Made by a program: the position numbers and the translations under genes. A stretch of DNA of 64,000 nt from Cephalopachus bancanus (lineage: Eukaryota > Chordata > Mammalia > Primates > Tarsiidae), in assembly GCA_027257055.1 (NCBI GenBank), contig JAPVLO010000056.1, positions 5,022,001-5,086,000 of the forward strand, read 5' to 3'. Position 1 is the stretch's first letter; each line of letters starts with the position of its first letter. Shown here piece after piece: positions 37,605-48,670 of this stretch. The notes under the pieces are model-generated. The model was not told the origin of the DNA. It did no database searches and saw nothing but the letters and a program-made list of their open reading frames with translations.

Positions 37605-37770
37605 AAATGGTGTAGTCATTAAGAGGGTTTGGGAGTCAGGCATGCCCAAGTTAGAATTCTCACTGTGCAATTTAATTAACTGTGTGATCACAAGCAACCT
37701 AATCTCTCGGAGTCACTGCTTTCTGAGAGCTCTTAGTGCAGTGTCTAGCACCAGGTAAATAGCAAAATTG
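37605..37770 (+). repeat. MIR SINE (sense, diverged)
   Basis: gtagtcattaagagggtttg, aattaactgtgtgatcacaa and agtgcagtgtctagcaccag are in sense MIR order. It ends about 55 bp before exon D. Confidence 0.75.
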
Positions 37771-37826
37771 CCCCATCATTTACTTCTGCCACCATACTAA
37801 TGTTTTATTCTGCTTTTCCCCTTAAG

Positions 37827-37947
37827 CTTGGGACCCGTTTCATTATAGAAGCCATGAAGGCAGCAGGACACTCTATCAGTACTCTTTTCTTGTGCGGAGG
37901 CCTGAGCAAGAATCCCCTTTTTGTGCAAATGCATGCAGACATTACTG
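37827..37947 (+). CDS. FGGY: FGGY internal coding exon D (121 bp), ATP-site GGLSKNP motif
   Basis: Forty codons, starting [20 protein letters not shown], plus the first base of a split Gly codon. It contains [15 protein letters not shown], the glycine-rich adenosine-binding motif (GG-x-S-x-N) of the actin-fold FGGY kinase C-terminal domain, so this exon supplies part of the ATP pocket. The acceptor tract ttttattctgcttttccccttaag ends at 37826; donor gtaagt is at 37948. EAMKAAG here has Lys where I remember Glu in human. The frame is intact. It is 6.6 kb after exon C and 5.2 kb before exon E. Confidence 0.96.
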
Positions 37948-38174
37948 GTAAGTCTAAGGAGGAGAGAAGGCGATTTGATATTAGGTTTGGCAGCAAGTGG
38001 GCATGGCCACATTCTGGGTGAGGTGAGAATAGGATATGAGTGATATGCCCAATCGTTAAGATAACTGAAGTCTTTATAGTAATAATGAGGAAATGATGGG
38101 GGGAAAGTGACTTCTATGTAGACCCAACTATTGAATGACAGTGGGAAGAGTGAGGTTGGCAAGGATTAGATATT

Positions 38175-38470
38175 AATTCAGGTGTTCACAAAACACTTTT
38201 GGATACCTCTTCTGATCCCGGCACTATGGGGAATATTGAAGATACAGAGATGAATGAGGCATGATTCTTGCCCCTAGGGAACTCAAGGTCTGTTGAAGAA
38301 GCAAACAGACATATTAAATAAAGCACAACAAAAGCACTGAGTGAGACAAGCATAGGGTGTCATGAGAACACAGTGGGACAGGCACCTTGCCTAGTTTTGG
38401 ACCTCTGACAGCTCAGGGCATGTTCTCTGGAAAAGGTGATAAAGAAACCGTCTTAAAGAAAAAACACAGA
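38175..38470 (-). repeat. L2-like interspersed relic (reverse)
   Basis: gatcccggcactatggggaa, aagatacagagatgaatgag, gcccctagggaactcaaggt and agcatagggtgtcatgagaa follow the usual reversed L2 layout of mammalian genomes, as I remember it. Confidence 0.55.
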
Positions 38471-39229
38471 GCCCAGATACTGTAGAAACTGTGGTCTGGC
38501 TGCAGGCTGGGAATTTGAACCCTAGTCCCTGAGATCTTGTGATTCCTTCTCAGCTCATCAGAATAGGGGATCGTGATACAGACTGAGGGAATCTAAAGTT
38601 GACTGAGCTCTCTGATACTTAGTAGAGCCCTCTGGGCCCCAAGGAAGCGGCCCCATTGGCAGGAGGTTTGCTGGAGTCACAGAGGCTGGCCTTGGACTTT
38701 CATCTCTCTGGATCTGGTTTCCTTACCTCTCTTGCTCCTTGCTCTCCCAGTGTCTCTTGGGGACTGATGTTCCCTCTCAGGACCTTTCCCTGGATGTTCA
38801 GACACCAGGACATGACAAGGGGAGAGAAGTGGGGGAGGATTGGACCCTGCCCACAATCCTAACTCCAGCCTGATGCAAGCCCACCTTGCCCTAGCCTCTG
38901 TTCATCACAACCCCTTGCTGTCATCCATCCCCTGATTCCTTAACTCGGACAGGTGGGCAGGTCAAAGCCTCTGCCACTCACTCTGCCCCATCTCCTTCTC
39001 CTTCTCTTCCATCTCCAGGCCCTCTTCCTTCTCCAGGCCACATAGATGCCTGCAGATGAGAGCCATGTTTAACAAGATAGACATAGCTGATCTTTGCACA
39101 TTACGAGATGAAACTAAATAAGTCACTTATCCCCATCTTAGAGATAAGTAGCCTAAGGCACTGTCTGAGGACAGTAAGAAAAACACAGTCTGAGGGTAGA
39201 ACTATCAAGGCATAAAGGATGGAAATCAC

Positions 39230-39430
39230 TACCATTGACCTAGCAGCTACTGTGTGTCAGTGTGAGTCATTTAATCCTCACACACCACTAGCAGGTAGAA
39301 ATTGGTGCCCCCATTACAGACAAGGAAACTGAGGATTAGGGAGGTAAATTAAATGGACTTTCCAAAGTCAAACAGCCAGTAAAGGGCAGGACTAGATTTG
39401 TAACCCAGGTGTGTCTGGGCCCACTGTTCC
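39230..39430 (-). repeat. MIR SINE (reverse)
   Basis: catttaatcctcacacacca, ccattacagacaaggaaact, gaggattagggaggtaaatt and cagccagtaaagggcagg. Confidence 0.8.
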
Positions 39431-40439
39431 TTTATACTGTGCTGCTGCCTCGAGCTTCTTGACTTTTCTACCCAGTTAGTAACCATTTGACGATGACTCC
39501 TCTTTCCTGAGGTGTCCAAAACCTTATGGAAGTGGGCCGTTCTGAAGCAGAAAGAGGAAAGACATAAAGGAGAACCCACATTACCTTATAATTTAACCCA
39601 GGAGAAAACCCATAACTACATTTTATCAAAAAATCAGCCAGCTGGTTCAGATAAGGGTCAGGCTTAGAATCTGATCTGTGACTTTACAATTTCCAGCCTT
39701 CTAATAGCCAGAAAAACTTTCTACCTGGAGGCAGGAGGGAAGATGAAAGTCAACTTTGGGTAGCCTATTCCCTGAGGGAATGGAAAACAGGCCCCCTCAG
39801 AGCAGGGAAGCTGGGAATGACCCGGGCACTGACTCGGCAGTGCGGCTCTGGCCTTTGTGAAAATGGGTCACCGTCTGTCCAGGCCTGGCATCCCTGAGCT
39901 GACTCAGAAGCAGGAGGGTGCAGCAGCTTCACAGAAAGTTCTGCTTTGGAAACTGTCCTCCTCCCGGCTGTTGAATGAAAAGGCTGTTAATCGTTATTTG
40001 GATTCGGGTTGAAACTGGACCTTTTGTCTCCAACTATGGACCAGTTACAGTTCCAGACAAAGGGACCTTTTCTTTGGCCTGGAATTCCTTAGCCTTTGGA
40101 AGCCTGTGACTGACAAGTGGTGGCAAAGTGCATCTGCCTTTGAATGCTTTGGGTTCTGTGAAACTCATTAATGCATCAGATCAAATAGTTCACATTCCAG
40201 GCAAAGCCGCCCTCTTCCTCTCCTTCACCCAGCACTCAGAGAAAAGAACACATTTGCATTTGGCCCTGTAAAAGGCACGTACACAAGCGGCCTGTATATA
40301 GGTAATGTCTTTGGTGCCCTTAAACATTGTATTTGCTCTAGTTTTCCTACAAAGAAAGACTTAGGAAGGACTTTACCCTGGTACATTATTCTCAGAAATA
40401 CACTTGCAAAAACATCACAGAATTTGGGAGATATTTTTA

Positions 40440-40610
40440 GAGATAGTACAGAATAGTAGAAAAAAGCCGGAGACCAGCTCGGTGACTTTGGGCAAGTTAC
40501 TTGACCTCTCTGAGCCTCAGTGTCTTCTTCTGGAAGACAGAAGTGTTATTATCTCCTTCATGTAGATCACGCTGAGGAATAAATGCTGGTGAGTTTGTGA
40601 GCACCTGTCT
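40440..40610 (+). repeat. MIR SINE (sense)
   Basis: ggtgactttgggcaagttac at about 40481-40500, then ttgacctctctgagcctcag and agtgttattatctccttcat. Confidence 0.85.
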
Positions 40611-41594
40611 CTGTGCTCTCTCAAAGGTGTTCGAACAGTAGTTCACTTCTTCTCTCCTGATAGCCCCAGGCCAAAAAGGAGGAGGTGCGTGTGGGAAAAA
40701 AAAATTTAATATTTTGAAAGTGAGTCTTTGCCATGTTAGAAACAGTCTGCTGCATGCAAGCAGTCAGAGTGGGCCTTTGTCAGCTCGGGAAATGTCGTCC
40801 ACGTGTGAAGAAAGAAACTCCTTGTACTCTGGTCATTTAGTTAACTGTGGTTTCAAGAAATACTTGATGTGTACTAAGTAATTGTAGGTTTGCCCCACTG
40901 ACTTGGGACTAAATGTTCCTTCTTCTAAGTTTTGTTTTTAAGTACTGACGGTTTTAGTAGGGGTTTCCCTCTTCCTGTCTCATTCCTTCTTTTATTTCCT
41001 TCGTTTGTTCATTCATTTATTCACTCAGAAGCATTCTCTGAGCACAGGGATGCAAAGAAAAACAATAATGTCCTGCCAAAAGATTTGTTCTAAAACACAG
41101 AAAAAGTGCCCTTGGTCATACGACTGATGTCCAGAGCTAGCAGAATGGGGACCCAGAGGACAGAGGTGTCAGTATTTGTCAGGTCCAGGCAGGGAACAGA
41201 TACACTCAAATTAGGTTAACTGGAGAACTGAATCAAGAGTTTGTTGACAGAGGTGTGGGCGGGGTGTCAGAAACCCAGACAACCAGGAAGTACTTGGAGG
41301 ATTCTAGCAGTGTTTCCACCCCTGGTCTTACAGGGGTGGGGACAGGAAGCAGTGCCCGACCTGAGATGCAGGGGACTATATGAAGGGGACAGCTCAGGAG
41401 GAGCTTAGTCAAGGATGCAGCTGGAGGACAGGAAGCCACAGCTGTGGTCCCCAAGGGCAGTTTACCTGGGCTCTGAGCAAGTGGGAGGAGGAGAGGGAAG
41501 GGTGAGACTGGTTGAGGGGCAAATGGGTTGGAGCCACCCAGAGTGAAAGGAATGGGGGCAACTTCAGAGATAAGGTAAACTTCTAGGGTCTTAA

Positions 41595-41795
41595 CAGCTA
41601 ATGTTAATTTAGCGCTTTCTCTAAGCCAAGCACTGTTTTAAGTGCCTTACTCATAACAGCACTTCACATTCTTGCAGCAACCCTATGAGGTGGGTGGAAT
41701 TTCAACCCCGTTTTGCAGACGAGAAAACTGAGGCACAGAAATGTTGTGTGACTTGCCAGCTAAGTCAGCGAGAAAGCCGGAATTCATACATACCC
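41595..41795 (-). repeat. MIR SINE (reverse)
   Basis: gccaagcactgttttaagtg, gcagcaaccctatgaggtgg, gaaaactgaggcacagaaat and gtgacttgccagctaagt. Confidence 0.85.
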
Positions 41796-42182
41796 TAGAG
41801 ATCTGGGGCAGCTGACCCAGCCCTGAAGGAAGGAGATAAGTGAGGAGGTGTTGGGATGCAGAGGGTGCCTCAGGGAAGTCTTCCCAGACAAGATAAGAAG
41901 AGGAATCTAATCTTTGTCTTGAGTAGAGGAAGATTTTACACCACAGAGTTTACCTCTGTGGAGTTTGCTGCCATCTCCTGCTTAGCAGATCCTTATATAT
42001 ATGTTATAATCTCAAGACTCCTAAACTATTTCTCGTAATCTTAAGCTGCCATGAACCCTCAACCTCTGGGAGTTGGCATGTGGAGGGCTTCTCCCTGCCT
42101 GGGGGACCCCTACTTACCTTTTAGATGCTGTTTAACCTCTTCTCCACTGTGACAACTGTCTGGAAATTTGTCTCTCGTAGTT

Positions 42183-42330
42183 CAATCACCTACTGTGTCC
42201 TAGGTACTGGCCTAAATGCCAGAGATGCAGCAACAGATAAACCAAAGGCCCCACCTTCATGGAGCTTACATTCCGGGGGATAGATCAGATTAGTAAGTAA
42301 GAGCAGATGCTGGAAGGTAAGGAAGAAACG
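42183..42330 (-). repeat. L2-like LINE 3' end (relic)
   Basis: aatcacctactgtgtcctag, gtactggcctaaatgccaga and ccttcatggagcttacattc. Purine-rich sequence to about 42660 may be more of the same ancient element. Confidence 0.6.
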
Positions 42331-43186
42331 GGGAAGGAGCTAAGGAGTGTTGAGGAGGAGTTGCAATGTTGAGTCCCATGGGCAGAGTAGGCTTAGTGGA
42401 AAGGTGGTGATTCCATAAAAAATTGAAGGAGGCAGAGACACTTACCATGTGGGCATCTGGGAGGAAGTGTTGCAGACAGGGAACAGCATGGGTAGGGGCT
42501 CTGAGGCATACTTAAGAAATAGCAAGGAGGCCAGGATGATGTGGTTGGCAGGAGAGGAGGAGGAGATCTGGGTGGGAAAAGTGAGACCAGATCTTGGAGA
42601 AAGGGCCCCTTATCAGCCACTGTAAGGACTGCGGCTTGCACTCAGAGAAAGGTGGGAAGCCTCTGGAGAGATAAAGCCCACCCCCTCATGCTACTTCCTT
42701 CTCTTAGTACATCTCACTTAGATAACCAGCCCCTACATAGCCTTTATCTCCCTCATCCATCTTCCCTCTGAGACCTGAATAGCAGGGCGCAGTCTGATTC
42801 ATCTCAGTCAGTATTCCCTGGGCCAACAGAGCACTTAATAAACACTTGCTGAACTGAACTTGAACCAAGTGGCAGGTAGCAGCTCGCAGAAGCCTGGAAA
42901 ACCTGGGCACCAAGGTCTCGTGAGTTGATATATATGGTGTTGGCTCCCTTGGGGCCCTTGGCTACTGCACCAGCAGGCACAGGCCATGAAATCCTTTAGA
43001 ACCAGGTAATCCCAGGGAACAAGGAATGGAGGGCTGGCGGGGGAGGGGAGTGGCGGGGAGGCAGCAGGGAGGGGGCTCTTGCTGCTGCCTTGACGTCAGG
43101 TGTTTTTACCACTGGGGCTGCCTGCTCTCCTCCCACACTGCCCCTGACCCTTTTCCCTAACCAAGGTGTGGCCTTGTCCTGCGCAG

Positions 43187-43281
43187 GCATGCCTGTGGTC
43201 CTGTCACAAGAGGTGGAGTCTGTTCTTGTGGGCGCTGCTATTCTGGGTGCCTGTGCCTCGGGGGATTTCGCTTCTGTACAG
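43187..43281 (+). CDS. FGGY: FGGY internal coding exon E (95 bp)
   Basis: Two bases (gc) complete the Gly codon split after exon D, followed by 31 codons starting [17 protein letters not shown] and ending GDFASVQ. This helix-rich stretch follows the adenosine motif in FGGY kinases and packs against the ATP site. The acceptor ends gcgcag at 43186 (tract interrupted by purines); the donor is gtatgt at 43282. The sequence has Ile where I recall Val in human (AAILGA versus AAVLGA). In human the protein continues for about 47 residues beginning EAMAKM; no match to that continuation was found in the remaining 20.7 kb, so the terminal exon lies beyond the window. Confidence 0.95.
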
Positions 43282-43984
43282 GTATGTGAGGACCGAGGGG
43301 TGGGCCCTGGCTCCTCCCCTGTCTGAGCCCATCCTTCCCCTTGACAGCCGCTCACGTCTTGCAAAACACACACAGGATATAATTAAGAAATGATAGGTTC
43401 CAGCCAGGGAGAGCACAAACGCTTCTAGCCTCGGACATATTTATTGCGTTTTTCGTTTGACTTGGCTTCTGTTAGTGTTGGTCGTTTTGTTTTTCTGTTG
43501 TTTTTTTCTTTCTCCTTCAAAATAGTTCTTAAATTATTTATTTTAAGTTGCCCTTTAGCCATTTGTATTTGGGCAAATGAGATAGATAGGGCTCAAAATT
43601 TCAGTTTTTCATGTATGTTTCAGATTTTTATTTGCTTATGTCAATCCCACCACGTTCCAAATACTATTTGAGGCCTCTATTAACAAGAGACACAACTGAA
43701 AATGTTAGTAAAAAAAGACTTAAAAAGGAAAATAAAGAATAAGGATACAAGAAGAGGAAAACAATTGGGTGGCTGTGATTAACATAATTTGGCTCTGAGC
43801 TTCCTGGCAGCCAAGACAAAACAGAACACATGATAAATTGCATAATTCTTATTTTCAAAAAGAGGAAACATACTAGTTTCTGGTGAGAGGCAGAGCTTTT
43901 TCTGCCACTAAATTGTGAAAGACATTGTACACGTGAGGCTTTGTGGAGAGGCTTTGAGTGCTAACATAATACAAAAGACAGAAA

Positions 43985-44120
43985 GTGAGTATGGTGTAGG
44001 ACAGAGACTCTGGCATTAGACTCCCTGGGTTCAAATCCTAGCTTGTCTACCCACCAACGCTTGTGACCTAACTACTCTGCTGTGTACTTCCATGTCTTTA
44101 TCTGTAATAATAATCAATAG
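43985..44120 (+). repeat. MIR SINE (sense)
   Basis: gagactctggcattagactc, cctgggttcaaatcctagct and gtgacctaactactctgctg. Confidence 0.8.
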
Positions 44121-44290
44121 TACATTATGAGTTCTTCCTATGGGTCTAGCATGCTTATTTAGTCCCTGCAGTGGCTCTTTTATTTCCATTTTATCATTGG
44201 GGAACTTAAGGTATAAGGGAATTAAATAACTTGATCTTCGTTGAAATAGCTAGTATCTGAGAAGATGTGAGAAGTCTGGCTTCTAAGTCT
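44120..44290 (-). repeat. MIR SINE (reverse)
   Basis: atgggtctagcatgcttatt, ccattttatcattggggaac, aaataacttgatcttcgttg and agctagtatctgagaag; adjoins a sense MIR at its left. Confidence 0.6.
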
Positions 44291-44424
44291 CAACTGAGAG
44301 TTCAAGAGATGTTTGTTCAGCTGAGAAGCAGAGGGCTTAAATGACTTGCTCAAGGTCTCAAGTTTAAGACAACAAGCTAGGTTTTCTGTCACTAAGTAGC
44401 CCAGTAACTAGAACCTCATTTATT

Positions 44425-44580
44425 GTCACTCTCTTATGTGATAGGCACCATGCTAGGTGCTTTTCATACTATCTTCCTAGCATCTGTAACAACTTTCATG
44501 GACCACAGAGATTGGGTTACAGAGATCCAGAAAGCATATAGAACTTAAGGATACACAGTTAGAAACGAATAGATGCAAAA
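44425..44580 (-). repeat. MIR SINE (reverse, diverged)
   Basis: tgtgataggcaccatgctag, tgcttttcatactatcttcc and gatacacagttagaaacg. Confidence 0.55.
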
Positions 44581-44908
44581 ATCTGATGCTCTGTGTACTG
44601 CATTTTGGAAAATGTGGCGCACTCTCTACTGCCCAAATCCCTGGAATTGATGACTATGAGATATCTCTTCCAAGGAAATGAATTCACTCGTGAATGCTCG
44701 TGCATTTTGCCCAAGTCTTTAAACAAAGATGGTATAGTTGAATTCTCAACTTTTTCTGGATTTTCTGGTCCTCTTTCAAAATATCACATGGAGATATTTA
44801 TTTATTGTTAAAATGTCAGTTATTATTTTAATGAGTCAACTTTCAAAGACTGTGTCACAACTAGATGTCTTGCCCTTCCTGCGGCAAGTTGTAAGCAGAA
44901 GGAATACT

Positions 44909-45374
44909 TAACTATGGCCTTGGATTGGTTAGCTCGTGTTATGGTCTGAATGTTTGTATTCCCCCCAAAATGTGTGCCAACTAAGGCCCTGCATTGGTTA
45001 CCTCGTGTTATGGAATGAATGTTTGTATCCCCCCAGAATTTACCTGGACATCCAGTGTAATGTATTTGTAGCCTTGGGAGATAATTAGGGTTAGATGAGA
45101 TCATGAGGGCAAGACCTGGTCTGATGGGTCATGATGGTCTGATGGGTCCTTTCACAAAGAGACATCAGAGAACTTGCTTGCTTGCTTCACCATGTGAGGA
45201 CACAGCAGGAAATCAATTGTCCACAAGCCAAAAGAGGACCCCTGCCAGAACCCAACCTCGTTGGCACCCTGTTCTCAGACTTCGAGCCTCCAGAACTCAG
45301 AAGGAGACATAAAATTCCATTGTTTAAGTACCCAGCTGTAGTATTTTGTTATGGTAGCCTGGGCTGACTAAGAC
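44909..45374 (+). mobile_element. MLT1-type solo LTR (ERVL-MaLR)
   Basis: A non-coding long terminal repeat of an ancient mammalian LTR retrotransposon. Landmarks in order: gttatggaatgaatgtttgt, agataattagggttagatga, caccatgtgaggacacagca, gagcctccagaactcagaag and ttttgttatggtagcctggg before gactaagaca. No internal retroviral genes were found. The first 70 bp or so are present twice (44909-44978 and about 44979-45042) with several mismatches, and ggtctgatgggt is repeated at 45118-45148. Confidence 0.85.
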
Positions 45375-45399
45375 ACCTCATTTAAGCTTGACCATCTTC

Positions 45400-45520
45400 C
45401 TGCTTGTGGAATAGACGATTTTGTCCTCAGGTTATGTATAAGGAAACCAAGGCTCAGAAAGATTTTAAGTAATTTGCCCAAGGCTACACACTTAATAAGG
45501 CCAGAAGCAGAATTAAAATG
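45400..45520 (-). repeat. MIR SINE fragment (reverse)
   Basis: aaccaaggctcagaaagatt, aagtaatttgcccaaggcta and cacacttaataaggccagaa. Confidence 0.75.
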
Positions 45521-47839
45521 AAGTTTCCTCTGGATCTGTATCCTGTCCAAATGCTCATTCTTTTTCTAATTAGTTTGATTTTTATTTTATTTTTTAAAAA
45601 TATTTTTTGGTTTCTTAAATGTTCAACAGTGTATTTTCTGATGAGAAATGCCATTGATTGCAAATCAGGAGATTGCCTATAGCCTAAACAAAGAGTAGCA
45701 TGACAAGATAGGGCTGCTCTATCAGATATGTCATACCATGACTTTTGGCACTTCATTGATATCTTAGTCAAAACTGGGTTTGCAGCTCCAAGGGAATTCC
45801 ATTCATATCTTTCCCTAATTGGAAACGGAGCTTAATTTCACACTGACAACTTTGTTATGTGAGATTTGCTGTTAATCTTCTGGAACAGAATCTAAGATAT
45901 GGTAGATCAGATATTGGAACTCGTGACTTGAGTTGCAGCTGCAAGGCTCACAGCATCTTAAAGACAAGCTCATGTCTTTCAACTCAAGGAAGTATGTGCC
46001 TGTTCTGATTGTTTTAAGAAGACACAACCTAGTAAACAGAGTCCCAAGCTGAGGGCTGAGGTCTTATCTGTCATCACTGACCTGTGGGAATCCCCTTTGT
46101 CTGGAGCACTATGATTGTATATCCTCAGACTATATCATCTGTCCTTTCTGGGTACTTGTCTTATTTGTCTGTCTGTTTTGTATCTTAAAAAAAAAAATTA
46201 AGAAGAATTGCCTCTCGTGTGAAACTGTTGAGATGAAGAGTGTTTGGAAGTTTCAGTAACCTCCCAGATATGGTCAACATCATTAGAATGATTATGTTTG
46301 GAAATATAAACACATGTAGACTTGGCTTCATTCACCCTTCTCCAAAGGAAAGGGGCTGACCTGTATGCCCCAGGCCTGTGGACCAGCTCAAGATTCTGGC
46401 AAAATGAGGCAAAACAGAACTGCTTCCTCCCTGTAAATTATATTTTTCAACCTGAACTTCAACACAGTTTTTTCTTTGAACTTCAAAGATCCAAGCTTGG
46501 TCTATAGGGTACCTGCCATTCCTTTAAGAAAGCTGAGCAAGTCCCACCAACAGACCAGATGTTTTATCTTCTCATAGACCACACACAGGTGGTTGGATTG
46601 AGGATTTCGCTTCTTATCTAGATGGGCAGACTTTGGTAGTCCCTGACAGAGTCATCTTCTTCAATGTAGAAAAGGTTGGGAAGAATCCAGAGAACCCAGA
46701 CTGCAGACGTAGGAAAAAAGCTAATGTGCTTGGAGAGACAGGGTTTTCCAATTCCCTAGGCCCATGAATGGAGTATTTTCAGCCAGGGGTAAAGTCCTAT
46801 ACCTGCCCTTAATATAGGACTTCCTTTGGTACTGATGGATTAGAATGGACCCACAGCTGTGAATTTTGCAAACTTCTGTTTTTCAAAACTGGGGGAATTT
46901 TTTCAGGTGGAAGGAAAAAAGTAATGAGTGGAATTATCTGAAGTGTTGTTAATGACAGATTGGTCATCTACAAGGTCTATTGCTATTGCCGATTTTGAAA
47001 CATACATAAAATTCCTAGCTTCCATCTTCTGTCCATTAATCCATTCATATTCTTACCCTCCTAGTTTCTCTCTCTCTTCCTCTGCCTTTTCCTGTTCGCC
47101 CTTCCTTTAGACATCTAAAGTCTTCTTACTATTTCCTTTTCAAATTAGCATCTCACAAAGGATACTGATATAGCCATTCATCCATTCATGCTAGAGAACA
47201 GAATGATAAATAGTGTCTTAGAGTCATCCCTCTTCAGAAAGACTGTTTTCCTTTTTGTAGTTTTCAAAGCTGCGTCTTCACTAGAGAGGGTAATCTCCTG
47301 CAGGATGTGTATTCTTGAGGACAAGTCATGAGCATATTAGTATCTGCAGTTTAACCAGTAATGTGGAATCACGCCGCAGAGATGCTGCTTTCATGGTAAA
47401 AGTTCATCTGCTGAATAGGTGGAAGGCAACACAAGGAACCCAGTCTACTTCCCCTACTTCTACTCACAGAAACGTGGAATCCATCCAGTCAGTCACTCTC
47501 CTGTCCCCAGCATCAATGCAATACAAAATGATCCTCTATAATTCTGAATATCCTGGAAAACATATAATTATAATTAGAAGTTGAGAGTATCCCATAGCAC
47601 TTCTGTAGGCTCCAATGTCCTGGAAAAGTAAGAAACTGGAAAAAATAAACTTACAGAATATCACCAGGCTTATATTTTCTAAGCACAGACAGTGGAAAGG
47701 TTCTAAGAAAACAAGTAGTTTCAAGTCGGAGTGAGAGAAAACCCCACCGTATGGCAAAGAGACAGCAATATGAAATGACTTTTTACTTTCTTCTTCCTTC
47801 AGGCCCCCTATAGATGTCATTAACTTTCTGTCATTTCTT

Positions 47840-48128
47840 TTTTTTTTTTTTGAGTTAGAGTCTCACTTTGTCACCCAGACTGGAGTGCAGTGGCCACTCC
47901 CGGCCACTGCAGCCTCGCCTGCTGGGCTCCAGCGATCCTTCCGCCTCGGCCTTCCGAGTAGCCGGAATTATAGGCATGGCGCTACCACGCCCGGCTGATT
48001 TTTTTTTGATTTATTGTAGAGATGAGGTCTCGCTGCCCAGGCGGGTCTCGAACCCGTGGGCTCAGGCAATCCCCTCACCTCAGCCTCCCAAAGGCGCGAG
48101 ATTACAGGCCGAGCCACCGAGCCCGGCT
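47840..48128 (-). repeat. Alu SINE, lineage-specific subfamily, antisense (young)
   Basis: Perfect 16-bp target duplication ctttctgtcatttctt at 47824-47839 and 48129-48144. CpGs are well kept (gcgggtctcgaacccgtggg). Confidence 0.97.
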
Positions 48129-48224
48129 CTTTCTGTCATTTCTTAAGAGGCAGGTCTTTTCCAAGACTATTTATTCAAAATAAACTTTAATTCCAGCAGT
48201 GCTATCTTGAACTGCTGTCCTCCT

Positions 48225-48239
48225 CCCCCCGGGGGGGGG
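48225..48239. repeat. C6G9 homopolymer junction
   Basis: Six C directly followed by nine G, self-complementary over its core. The length should be treated as uncertain. Confidence 0.9.
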
Positions 48240-48640
48240 AAGTAGTGGAGGAAGCATCTGAAGCAAAAACCAGTAAAAGGAGACAGTGACAAGAGATCAA
48301 AATGAATTCAGCAATCATTTTAAGGGGAGTACCAGTGTAAAGAAAATAAGCCCTTGGAATCAACCAATTAATCAAAAACCTTTTTTCCTCCCACTGTGAG
48401 TGCTGCCACCCCTGTAAACCACTGACTCCATGCACTCCCGCCATCAACTTTCCCTGTCACGTTCCAGACAGACTCCTGTGTCTTCCAGACCAATACATGT
48501 AAGTGGCCAGTTGAGAGCTGTGATTACTCACCCTTTCTGTAATGTGCGCCCACAAGATAAACTATCTGTGCTGACCGCAGTGGTCTACCCTTGAGGTCAG
48601 TCCTTGCAAACATCCTCACTGCCTGGCTGAAGCCTCTTCT

Positions 48641-48670
48641 TCTTTTTTTTTTTTTTTTTTTTTTTTTTTT
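48641..48670. repeat. poly-T tract (about 30)
   Basis: Pure T run after cctcttcttc. It could be the tail of an antisense retroelement, but the sequence to its right (gtgaaattcacttcattcag) is not recognised and has no polyadenylation signal in reverse close by. Confidence 0.95.

Larger units (their letters stand above)
37948..43186 (+). other. FGGY: FGGY intron D-E (5.2 kb)
   Basis: No Alu or L1 was recognised in this intron, which carries only MIR and L2-type relics (38175-38470, 39230-39430, 40440-40610, 41595-41795, 42183-42330). The segment 38480-39230 is C/T-rich unique sequence, and 41160-41560 resembles an old purine-rich repeat that I could not assign. Confidence 0.85.
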
